Shown here: positions 11,801-25,135 of the stretch, piece by piece
Layout: each line of letters starts with the position of its first letter
Numbering within the stretch: position 1 is the stretch's first letter
The notes under the pieces: model-generated
The model's input: only the letters and a program-made list of their open reading frames with translations
Database searches by the model: none
Told to the model about the DNA's origin: nothing
Position numbers and translations under genes: made by a program
Source of the DNA: Leptoclinus maculatus
Taxonomy: Eukaryota > Chordata > Actinopteri > Perciformes > Stichaeidae
Assembly (NCBI GenBank): GCA_032191485.1
Contig: JAVDOI010000006.1
Location: 15,094,740 to 15,158,739, forward strand
Direction of reading: 5' to 3'
Length of the DNA: 64,000 nucleotides

Positions 11801-12838
11801 CATGTTCAGCCCATGGTGTACCTCATACCTGACTCTCTTTGTTTACTTCCTTCATAGCACCATTGAAAATGATTATTTATTTATGTCTTTGGATACATTT
11901 TGACTTTGTAACATTTGTTTGGTTTGCTTCCGCAGCGTCCAATGGGCTCCCTGGGTCTGCTGGCATCAGACTATGCAGCTGGAAGCGATGAAGAGGTGGA
12001 AGAAGATAAGGAGGATGGAGCTAAAACCAGTCAGGGGGGCCAGTCTGAAGACTCGGACACCAAGCTGACGGACTGGAAGAAGATGGCCTGCCTGCTGTGT
12101 AGGAGACAGTTCCCCAACAAGGACGCTCTGCTCCGCCACCAGCAGCTTTCCGACCTGCACAAAGTACTAGCTATTAACCTCTGTATGAACATTAGGTGTC
12201 AGTGACTCTATAAATATAGCCTCTAACACTCTGATGTATTCTCTCAACAGCAAAATATGGAGATCCACCTTAAGATCAAGAGGTCAAAGAAGGAGCTAGA
12301 GGCACTGGAGAACCAGGAAAAAGAAGTACGGGTAAATAAATGTGGGAGAGAAAGTACATTGAGGAGAGTTTTAGGTTAGTCGGTTGATGACTTAAGGTGG
12401 TATGTGTCGTTCACAGTTGAGTTCTAGAGAACCGTCCAGGTCACCAGAGCCGAAAAGAAGAAAACAACAACAGCCGCAGCATCACAATAGCTGGGCTGGA
12501 AGCTCCAGGTGGGTGGGTTTTAACTGACTTCATCAAATGGATATCAAAGCATTTGTTGTGATTTTATAACGTTTGGGCCTTAACTGTTTGTTCTCTTTGC
12601 TCAGGGAGATGAATAAAGTCAGTGATAGACCTGGTTTAGGAGCTGAACCTGTACCGGTAGGTGTGGAACTTTTATTGCATCTCGTGTGGCGTTTCTTGTT
12701 AGTTTTGTTTTTTTAAACCTTTCATTGCACTTTTCTCTCTAGCAGAAGAAAAAGAAAGAGCCTGTCGTTTGGGACCACACCACCTACAAACAAGCAGTAC
12801 GCAAGGCCATGTTTGCACGGTTCAAGGAACTCGAGTGA
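1261..12838 (+). CDS. rbm6: RNA-binding protein 6 (rbm6), 21 exons, 5'-partial
   Basis: Nuclear RNA-binding protein of the RBM5/RBM6/RBM10 family, which regulates alternative splicing through pre-mRNA and spliceosome contacts. Joined exons: 1261-2803, 2910-2999, 3124-3193, 4090-4163, 7292-7366, 7721-8012, 8134-8291, 8397-8497, 8591-8660, 9651-9726, 9810-9868, 9966-10086, 10430-10527, 11010-11360, 11448-11597, 11724-11789, 11936-12163, 12251-12331, 12417-12508, 12605-12656, 12743-12838. All introns are GT-AG and phases agree, giving 1313 residues in the window (residue 1 = codon at 1262). Domains: Arg/Asp-rich repeats 1-510, RRM1 about 522-612, RRM2 about 715-795, OCRE about 919-966, C2H2 finger 1183-1206, conserved tail 1295-1313. 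RBM6 rather than RBM5/10 is chosen from the DYRGRDG-type N-terminal repeats, the DYRTGP motif and RRM1 similarity. The RanBP2 finger and the G-patch core are not found. The first exon begins inside a codon, so the start codon lies upstream of the window. Confidence 0.93.
2910..2999 (+). CDS. rbm6: rbm6 exon b: start of RRM1
   Basis: A 90-bp phase-0 exon between tgtgaaag and cag|gtaata. It encodes 30 residues including TISIIGIPKTATMEQ, which corresponds to beta-1 (RNP2) and the start of helix 1 of the RBM6 first RRM. Confidence 0.9.
3124..3193 (+). CDS. rbm6: rbm6 exon c: RRM1 middle
   Basis: A 70-bp exon after the acceptor ctttggcag, with donor g|gtaaga and phase 1 at its end. It encodes ILGAFAVRDGVPMQGMKIRN and four more residues, the helix 1 to beta-2 part of RRM1. 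The RVRDG/TPDG-type loop resembles vertebrate RBM6. Confidence 0.9.
3359..3378 (+). repeat. G-run in rbm6 intron c
   Basis: An uninterrupted run of 11 G followed by tt and 6 G, inside the 896-bp intron between exons c and d. The intron otherwise shows nothing. Confidence 0.6.
4090..4163 (+). CDS. rbm6: rbm6 exon d: RRM1 RNP1 region, weak donor
   Basis: A 74-bp exon after the acceptor tgtccccag. It encodes GYSYDTAYVEFLNLEDAV and HFMESNK, the RNP1 strand and helix 2. RNP1 is degenerate: Tyr-Asp stands where Lys/Arg-Gly is usual. The donor is aag|gtggcc, which lacks the usual purine-AG at +3 to +5 and so is weak. Reading on into the intron gives about 20 extra codons and a stop (TGA 4221-4223). 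The 4163 end is chosen because MESNK then joins GSLKVG of the next exon, matching the end of RRM1 in the family. Confidence 0.85.
4583..4597 (+). repeat. G15 run in rbm6 intron d
   Basis: Homopolymer of about 15 G, about 420 bp downstream of the weak exon d donor. Confidence 0.7.
4830..4853 (+). repeat. Interrupted G-run in rbm6 intron d
   Basis: Twelve G, one C, then eleven G. It can form G-quadruplexes in DNA or pre-mRNA. Confidence 0.7.
5375..5880 (+). repeat. Dispersed teleost repeat, copy A
   Basis: Contains the recurring phrases aaatatctcaacaactat, gatgcattgcagtgacattt, attttggtgattccctgac and ctggcgccattatgaggt, each seen again in diverged form within the copy and in copies at about 24590-25135 (+) and 57895-58330 (-). 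I recognise the phrase set as an abundant interspersed repeat of teleost introns and intergenic DNA, but I cannot assign its class. Confidence 0.65.
7012..7060. mobile_element. hAT-type MITE terminal relic
   Basis: The segment ctgcagattagtcgattac followed by gccgcagccctaa matches the end of a common fish hAT MITE whose terminus reads TAGGGCTGCAAC on the other strand. No matching left end is seen in the intron, so this is a fragment. Confidence 0.45.
7292..7366 (+). CDS. rbm6: rbm6 exon e: end of RRM1
   Basis: A 75-bp phase-0 exon between ctttcag and cat|gtgagt. It encodes GSLKVGSRTASMKYMQPEER plus ERSVH, the beta-4 end of RRM1. In human RBM6 and in RBM5/10 a RanBP2-type zinc finger follows here. 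This gene goes straight to a Gln-rich linker. Confidence 0.88.
7721..8012 (+). CDS. rbm6: rbm6 exon f: linker between RRMs
   Basis: A 292-bp exon after the acceptor gtgaattag, with donor a|gtatgt and phase 1 at its end. It encodes about 97 residues of Pro-, Glu- and Gln-rich linker (for example WQQQVDQQLQQQETDQQ), ending in FKDSKT just before RRM2, comparable to human GESKT. It contains no cysteine, so it cannot be the missing zinc finger. Confidence 0.88.
8134..8291 (+). CDS. rbm6: rbm6 exon g: first two-thirds of RRM2
   Basis: A 158-bp exon between ctgtacag and gag|gtatct. It encodes MIIKNVKPTTTVETILKAL (RNP2 and helix 1), RNVRLVKAKPPGAKCFCFVDMDS (beta-2, loop and a degenerate RNP1) and ends at SHE. 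This is the family's second RRM, with the usual ...ILxxL-P/Y-layout seen in RBM5/6/10. Confidence 0.9.
8397..8497 (+). CDS. rbm6: rbm6 exon h: end of RRM2
   Basis: A 101-bp exon between ttttgtag and aa|gtaagt. It encodes QVTRLVELLTKPRPLYVDGV and RVYAEVAKPLKNQ. The L-YVDG-V-V pattern is the RRM2 helix 2 to beta-4 signature of the family. Confidence 0.9.
8591..8660 (+). CDS. rbm6: rbm6 exon i: post-RRM2 segment
   Basis: A 70-bp exon between ctgtttcag and ggg|gtaagt. It encodes FRRDFDKTNSSILGYPPETS and TVG. Phases on both sides fit the neighbouring exons. Confidence 0.8.
8692..9596. mobile_element. Non-autonomous hAT-like element in rbm6 intron
   Basis: Left end TAGTGCTGGGCAACGATT and right end AACTTGTCCAGCACTA form an imperfect terminal inverted repeat (TAGTGCTGG[G/A]CAA). 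Subterminal DNA has the ttaatcgcatt and taacgcgttaac phrases typical of a common fish hAT family. The flanks tgggtttt and gttgtttt resemble a decayed 8-bp target duplication. The interior has no transposase frame. The element fills most of the 990-bp intron between exons i and j. Confidence 0.7.
9651..9726 (+). CDS. rbm6: rbm6 exon j: Gln/Pro-rich spacer
   Basis: A 76-bp exon after cttttttcag, with donor g|gtggga. It encodes QQQYPQPPQHLQPLQPPAGA and PAGMQ. The exon starts with cag cag cag directly after the acceptor, so tandem acceptors could drop one to three glutamines. Confidence 0.8.
9810..9868 (+). CDS. rbm6: rbm6 exon k: Ser/Thr-rich spacer
   Basis: A 59-bp exon between tcgccag and cag|gtgggt. 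It encodes GDFTSGSTLPALSSDPSIGQ once the split Gly codon is joined. It is short, but its phases fit both neighbours. Confidence 0.75.
9966..10086 (+). CDS. rbm6: rbm6 exon l: spacer before OCRE
   Basis: A 121-bp exon between cctcgtag and g|gtaaga. It encodes GVGYGETPAVDPSYQPGGPH and a further 20 residues ending QPYVYG. Gly/Pro-rich, low complexity. Confidence 0.8.
10335..10400 (+). repeat. SINE/LINE-type tail close to the exon m acceptor
   Basis: The sequence gtaaattgctttggacaaag followed by ggctctgccaaatt and a run of gta/atgt-like units matches the 3' tail of a widespread fish retroposon (consensus phrase cgctttggataaaagcgtctgc). It ends about 30 bp before the exon m acceptor at 10429. Confidence 0.55.
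10430..10527 (+). CDS. rbm6: rbm6 exon m: OCRE domain, first half
   Basis: A 98-bp exon between cctccag and agg|gtgagc. It encodes NYLYDSTSGFYYDPETTLYY followed by DPTSR, the aromatic repeats that define the OCRE domain (YxYDxxSGxYYDPxTxLYYD). OCRE of this family binds proline-rich tails of spliceosomal SmN/B/B' proteins. Confidence 0.93.
11010..11360 (+). CDS. rbm6: rbm6 exon n: OCRE second half and charged linker
   Basis: A 351-bp phase-0 exon between gtgtatag and aag|gtagca. It begins YFYNAQTQEYMYWDAASKTY, completing a full-length OCRE of the RBM5/RBM10 type; human RBM6, as I recall it, has a shortened OCRE. It continues with an Ala/Ser/Glu-rich stretch and a DDDDSRKDKEKDNDKPR charged segment. 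Confidence 0.92.
11448..11597 (+). CDS. rbm6: rbm6 exon o: KDMERWAK segment
   Basis: A 150-bp phase-0 exon between tttgcag and aag|gttaga. It encodes IMKDMERWAKIQNRQKDVV through TADAGFAIFERK, closely matching the AKDMERWAKSLNKQKE...AADAGFALFEKK block of RBM5 and RBM10. I do not recall this block in human RBM6, which suggests the fish gene keeps an ancestral C-terminal region. Confidence 0.9.
11724..11789 (+). CDS. rbm6: rbm6 exon p: DLFKKPLAPLKK segment
   Basis: A 66-bp phase-0 exon between tccttag and aag|gtaaga. It encodes ISGADDLFKKPLAPLKKDEK plus SK, matching human RBM6 DVFKKPLPPTVKKEE and so supporting the RBM6 assignment. Confidence 0.88.
11936..12163 (+). CDS. rbm6: rbm6 exon q: C2H2 zinc finger
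   Basis: A 228-bp phase-0 exon between tccgcag and aaa|gtacta. It opens with MGSLGLLASDY and an acidic DEEVEEDKED stretch, then LTDWKKMACLLCRRQFPNKD and ALLRHQQLSDLHK. The zinc ligands fit C-x2-C-x12-H-x6-H (window residues 1183, 1186, 1199 and 1206). This is the highly conserved C2H2 finger shared by RBM5, RBM6 and RBM10. Confidence 0.95.
12251..12331 (+). CDS. rbm6: rbm6 exon r: basic coiled segment after the finger
   Basis: An 81-bp phase-0 exon between tcaacag and cgg|gtaaat. It encodes QNMEIHLKIKRSKKELEALE and NQEKEVR, matching the QNLEIHRKIKQSEQELAYLE helix of human RBM6. Confidence 0.92.
12417..12508 (+). CDS. rbm6: rbm6 exon s: Ser/Arg and Gln-rich segment
   Basis: A 92-bp exon between ttcacag and ag|gtgggt. 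It encodes LSSREPSRSPEPKRRKQQQP and QHHNSWAGSS. The PEPKRRK motif matches the nuclear-localisation-like EPPEPKRRK of RBM5/10. The G-patch should begin soon after this point but does not. Confidence 0.85.
12605..12656 (+). CDS. rbm6: rbm6 exon t: G-patch remnant
   Basis: A 52-bp exon between tgctcag and ccg|gtaggt. It encodes EMNKVSDRPGLGAEPVP. The PGLGAE stretch may correspond to a late glycine element of the G-patch region, but the diagnostic GWxxGxGLG core is absent, and the flanking introns (about 85-96 bp) are too short to hide it. Confidence 0.8.
12743..12838 (+). CDS. rbm6: rbm6 exon u: conserved C-terminal tail and stop
   Basis: The last coding exon, ending in TGA at 12836-12838. It encodes QKKKKEPVVWDHTTYKQAV and RKAMFARFKELE, matching the family's C-terminal YKDAVRKAMFARFTEME / YRDAVRRVMFARYKELD signature. 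The acceptor is tag cag aag, a NAGNAG site, so the leading Gln may be included or skipped. Confidence 0.95.
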   Translation, partial: QKKKKEPVVWDHTTYKQAVRKAMFARFKELE

Positions 12839-13255
12839 TCTCATCTGAACACATCCTCACTTTGATAATATGTGAATTGTTAATATGACACGCTTGTCCA
12901 CCTTAGCATGAGAAATGCCATGTTTGACTGTCTTTACTGTTCGTCTTCCTTGGACATTATTACACTGTAGAACCAGTTTTCTACACTGAAATTAAGTGAG
13001 AAAAAAGCAGAAGGTGTTTATTACCGCCGTTAATTTTGATTATTTTTGCCCATGTTTAATGTGTGGCCTGTATGTAGGATCGTGAAATGTGTCCAGGTAG
13101 TCTTTGTTTCTGTTTCTTTAAATGATTCTGTCATTCTGGCCACATTTACATTTTGTTTTAAAACTGAACAATTTTTACATTTTCATTTTCATTTGTCTGT
13201 ATTGTGATGTTGTATGTACACATTTTTAAGTAAAAAATATTATGGACTAACTTTT
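12839..13255 (+). other. rbm6: rbm6 3' UTR, probable
   Basis: AT-rich DNA after the stop codon. No AATAAA or ATTAAA is visible. The best candidate signal is the variant AGTAAA at 13229-13234, preceded by TGTA motifs (gttgtatgtaca) and followed by a T-rich stretch (cttttcttgttctg). The end point is inferred from these elements. Confidence 0.5.
13229..13234 (+). terminator. Candidate variant poly(A) signal AGTAAA
   Basis: A known minor hexamer variant with upstream TGTA motifs and a downstream T-rich element. It is the only plausible signal between the rbm6 stop and the long GT tract. Confidence 0.4.
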
Positions 13256-13367
13256 CTTGTTCTGAAGCGTTTATTTTACTTGAATGAGGTCAGAGGGGAA
13301 CAATACAGGTCAGGAGCTAGTACAGTATTGGTCTCTGTTTTTTACAGAATATGTTTAGCAAGATTCT

Positions 13368-20354
<6,987 letters not shown>

Positions 20355-20358
20355 TTAA

Positions 20359-21735
20359 CCCGTTGAGCCTGAACCCGCCCCCCTCGGTCTGGTGTGGGGG
20401 CGGGGGGTGCGAATTCCGATTCAGCTGAACGGCAGAATGCAATTTTCAGTAACAAATATAATATTTCCACAAAAATGCAGCATACCATTTGAACGAAGAA
20501 TCTCCCATGAATCGAAGCATGTGTAACACTTTACACACTCAAAACACAATAAAGCACGATCTACGACAACATTCCTAGCCTCGTGCTAAATATCGTCACT
20601 TTTTCGCGTTCATTTGGCCGAGATACGCACCAGAAATAGTCCCTCAAAAGACGCTAATCAACCGGCCAGCCAAATGCTATGTAGTTAGCAGCCGTAGCAT
20701 TCAACCACGCTACGAACCTACATCTCCGAGTTTCTCTCCGGGAAACCCTTCAAAGTTGACCGGGGGGACAGCAGCCCCCAGCAACGATAACTCAGCCAAA
20801 TAATTATGGGATGGTACTCACGTTTTTGAAGCAAAATCATCAAACCGTTTCCTAAAAGTCCATTTTGACCGCGGATTCACCTCATTCTGACCCATTTCCG
20901 GCCTAATAAAGTTGTGAAATAAATAAAGGGGGGTCAAATAAGCTGGGGGACAACATTCCAGCGAGGCTGGACATTCCAGTCTCGCGACTTTTACGCGCCG
21001 GGTCCTCGGCTGAGATCGGCATTTTCCGCCGAAACTAAAGACTTCCTGGTAATTCTGTTAGCGCCATTCGATTGGCTACACCAGACACGTGCGCACAGAG
21101 CAAAAAAAAAGGAAATTAACCAAACAGGGGCTCTACAGTGGTGCAATACACACCAGCTGTTGCGTAATTCTCCCGTAGGTCGCCGGCCTGGAGAGGCTTT
21201 GGAGACGGTTCCAGCTCTCCAAAATGATTTCTAACTGCTGTATGTGATAGATTGTGCATGTAGAAGGATAAAGGAAGTTAAATATATAGTTATTTAGGTT
21301 GTAAAAGTACAATGGAACAGCTTGAGAGGCTGTTTCTCAAATGATGACCTTTCGTGACCTCTCGTACGTTTATGTCTCTAATTATGGCATACTTCACTCA
21401 ATTCACTCAAATTCTTTTTTCTATTCACTACTGCTGTCGTTTGCTATGATGGTGGGTGGTTCTAGGCTCCACTGAGCCTCATTTAATATCTTTTTATGAA
21501 TAATAGTGCTTTTTCACCATACGAATTTGACATTTTCAAAGTGGAGCTGTGTTCCATCTTCATCTGCTATTAACCAGTAATATATACATAATATTTACTC
21601 TATTCATATGAGCAAACCATTCTTAGTGTTAATAACCCCTTGGAATTATTAAAAAAGACCTTATAGTTAGAGTGTGGGGCCCCTTCGTTCAGAACCGGAA
21701 TTTGCGGAATTTGCGGGTGCAGGTTACCAGGCTCC
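20359..21735. mobile_element. GC-rich candidate TTAA-type MITE
   Basis: Preceded by TTAA (20355-20358). The left end CCCGTTGAGCCTGAACCCGC resembles the reverse complement of the right end, which reads gcgggtgcaggttaccagg then ctc (shared GAGCCTG...ACCCGC and AATTCCG-TTC blocks). The first 0.9 kb is markedly GC- and CpG-richer than the surroundings. No transposase frame is present. TTAA and CCC ends suggest piggyBac- or Kolobok-type, but the right terminus is diverged and a second TTAA is not clear. Confidence 0.5.
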
Positions 21736-21961
21736 AGAATTGTATCACAGTCAAAATCCTCTAACAAGGTTTCTCAGGCCGTTAGACAGAGGTAGAATCG
21801 TGTTCATTCTGAGTGTGATTACTGATTCACAATAAGAGTATTGTAAATGAGGTGTACATTATCAGTGCCGTGGCCATGCTCTGACTTGTGTGTCTCTTGC
21901 TTCTTCTTCTCTCTTGTGTTTCTCAGCGTTCCTCACTCCTCTTGTCGTCCATGTCCCTGGC

Positions 21962-21962
<1 letters not shown>

Positions 21963-22048
<86 letters not shown>

Positions 22049-22106
22049 GTAGGTGTGCAGGTGTGTGTGTGTGTGTGTAGGTGTGTGTATGTGTGTGTGT
22101 GTGTGT
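21963..22106 (+). repeat. Compound (TG)n microsatellite
   Basis: A pure TG tract 21963-22047, then shorter TG blocks separated by taggtgtgcagg and tagg to 22106. Confidence 0.95.
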
Positions 22107-22299
22107 CTCTTCCTGTCCTGCCATCAACCTGGGCCCAATCCACCTACACACCTGCCATCAATCAGCTTATCACTTCTCCCTGCTCTGCACACACCTGTCA
22201 GCAATCTACTCATCAACTCTACAGCGTATCAACCCTGGCTTTCCTCCAGTCCTCACCAGATCAGCTTCTCTTTCTGCTTTCAGAATTTACATTTATTTG

Positions 22300-22411
22300 C
22301 AAAAATATTTAGAATACATGTAGTGTATTTATGAAAAATTATTAAATTATAAGATAGCTATAACTTTGTGATTCTGTCGAGGCCAGCAGAGACCCTGACC
22401 GCCCACCACTG
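22300..22411 (+). mobile_element. Truncated copy of the 45-1098 transposon
   Basis: Sequence from aatacatgtagtgtattt through taactttgtgattctgt to GACCGCCCACCACTG aligns with about 985-1098 of the left-edge transposon, with a few substitutions and an internal gap (the right TIR is CTGACCGCCCACCACTG against CTGACGGCCCGCCACTG). Only the right end remains, next to the TG microsatellite and its flank. Confidence 0.8.
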
Positions 22412-22477
22412 TTTAAATCTCAAATGACCTCCACTGAAGGTTTTGGTTATGTTTATTCTATGTCTATCTTCCTTTAT

Positions 22478-22565
22478 TGAAAAGCACTTTGTGCTGCATT
22501 TCTTGTGTGAAAAGTTCTTTAAAAATAAAGTTTATCATTATGATGATTGTTATTATTGTTGTTGT
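22478..22565 (+). repeat. LINE/SINE-type 3' tail
   Basis: The segment gaaaagcactttgtgctgca, then gtgaaaagttctttaaa and aataaagttta, followed by an ATT/GTT-rich run, matches the 3' end phrase of L2/CR1-like fish retroposons. Confidence 0.5.
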
Positions 22566-24585
22566 TTCAGCTAGCAGTTTATGCTTCTGGCCTCAGTAGT
22601 TTTAGTGTTTTCCCCGCGTTGCTTGGTGACTTTAACTGTTCTTTTCTCCTGTGTCTCAGAATCATCTGCCCGCCTTCAGCCTAACCGTTGTCCAGCCTGG
22701 TCTGCCATCCACAACCAAATAAACCTTCTTATCTAACCTGCCTCTTGTCAGTGTCCTGCATTTGGGTCCTCACTCACTGATCATAACATATTTTTTCAAA
22801 TACATAATTTATTCGCAATAACAAAGACAGGAATGGCAGGCATGAGTGGATACAGAATATTCAAATAGAGAGATTACCGGTAGATGTGCATGGAGAAGAA
22901 GATGTGTGGTGAATAATTGTTGTAGGGAAGCAACTGAGTGGACTCAGTCTGGGCATAAAAGTATTTAAGTCATTGATGATATTTGTGGCTGCAGTAGTGA
23001 TAGAAACAAACAAAAGGACTGTTGATAGAAAGGAAGACAAGTGTATGAATGAGTAAATAAATAAGAATAATTAAATGAGGGGAAGGAAAATAAATAAATA
23101 AATCATTCCAATAATAATATTCTCTAATTATCTTCTTAGCCGTTTCAGTGTTGTGTGTTTGTGTCTGCAGGTGTGTTAGTACTTGTATGTCTCATGTGTA
23201 TATGTGTTTGCAATAGGGTGTGCGTGCATATGGTCCTATTTGAGTATTGTTTTGTGTATTTTACCTTTCTTATGTAACCAAATATGTTTCACTTGCCAAA
23301 ATACTGTCTAAGTATCAAAGAAAATAAAGGGACTATCTCTTTTCTTGTTACATAATCAGACAGCGGAAAACTAGGATATTTATACACAGTCTGACTGCTT
23401 TCTTGATCTTCGTTTGAAACTATTTTCTTGGCTTATGTTTTTTGATTTATCCGTTGAGACGGTATTAAAAAACATCACCACAACCACTTCAGATTGTTTA
23501 TTGTGATGAACACTCACTGCACACTTGAGGCACCTCCGTCACTTCTTGCTACGCCTTCTCTCTGTCTTTGAATATCTTCGTTCAGAACGCCGGCATGCAA
23601 ATCTATAACTGTTCTGAGAGCGTCTTTCAAGCTGTTTCTGCCCCGTTGCATCTGATCTCAGGTTCTTACCTTTGAAATCCCAGACTTTTTTCTGTCTGGT
23701 GTTTTTTTGCAGTTCGAAGTTCCTTCACTCCCTAATTAGTGTCAACACCATGACTCTTGCTGCTTATTCCTCCACATGTTCTTTTAATCTCTCTTCTGCT
23801 CGTCACATTGGTGCATCTTTTCTCTTTGAAATCTCACGAAGCAGAAATGAAAGACTGTGCGTCTCTCCCGTGTCTGTAGAGCTGGTGCATTAAAGAACCA
23901 AGTGTACCAACTATCATCCAAACAGGAGGGGCTGTATGTCAACATGACACAGCCCACCCTCAATCACAGATCAGATTGGGTGGTCCTATCAGGGCTAACA
24001 CCCCCTCTACCCGTCCAAAGAGCCTCAACAGTTGATTACTGTTAGCAGGGCCGGACTGATGGCCTCACAGGGCTGATGAGGAGACTTCCCCTTGTCTCCT
24101 GCTCTGGTCTCTATAAGCATAACCATGGAACAGAAATTACTGATGCAAATTTTCACATCACATCTCTATCAAAGTAGCCTACAGACCTGATGTCAAAGTA
24201 AGCATCTCAGTCAAGTACGTCAGGGTTATGAAGAGATGTTTGCTTTAAATGTGCTTTATGAATTGTTGGTTGATGCCTCATACAAATCTATCACTACATC
24301 TTGATCTGATCCCATGTAGCTGCCTTTATGTCGATTTCATGCACACACTAAGATACATATTCCAGTAAACTGTAAAACCAAAGCTACATCCATTATATCA
24401 CGCATGAGAATCTGTTATGAATGTTCAAATCTGGACCACAATGATTGCAGTATGATTCAATTTAAATGTGTGATTATTCTTCATCTGTGCATGTTAGGAC
24501 ATTGAAAGATTTGTAGAATTGCAGTTATTTAATAGGGATGCCTGTATCACATAGAAACCTTAAAATGAAACATCTGGTCTGGCCT
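22566..24585. other. Intergenic, partly repeat-like
   Basis: About 22620-22790 ends in ataaaccttctt and cctgcatttgggtcc, the tail phrase of a common teleost repeat. Around 23040-23105 is an A-rich AAAT run. The remainder shows no gene. Confidence 0.45.
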
Positions 24586-24589
24586 TGTG

Positions 24590-25135
24590 TTGAAACTGTT
24601 ATTGAAACGTTGGTCTGTTGGTCCAGAAATAGTTTAACAATTGGATGGATTGCAATGAAATCCAGAGGATGAATCCTAATGCCTTTGGTAATCCTCTGAC
24701 TTCTCCGATCGTGCAAAAATGTTATTTGTGGTTTAGAGTGAAATAGTTTAACATTGTGTGGGTTGCCATGACATTTTGGACATACATTCACATCTCCCTC
24801 AGGATGAATTTGAATGACTTTGGGGATTTAATGAGTTTTAATCTAGCGCCATTATCAGGTCAACATTTATATTTTCCCTTATGACCAAATACATGGATTT
24901 ACAAATGACATTGCCAACAGCCTCACCTGTACTTTGTATTTGGTGCAAATTAGCAAATGTCGGCGTACTTACACATTAAAACTAACATGGTGTGCATGGT
25001 CAACACAACCATTATACATCAACATGTCAACATTGTCATTGTCAGCATGTTATCATGTTGAAGTTATCAGTGCTTTGCCTAAGTTACAGCCTCTTAGAGC
25101 TGCTTGCATGTTTGCTGACTATTTTTTGTCCTGTT
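24590..25135 (+). repeat. Dispersed teleost repeat, copy B
   Basis: Shares with copies at about 5375-5880 and 57895-58330 the phrases ttggatggattgcaatgaaa, ccctcaggatgaatttgaat, ctagcgccattatcaggtca and, at its 3' end, the repeated aacatgtcaacattgtcatt / cagcatgttatcatgtt unit. Confidence 0.7.
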
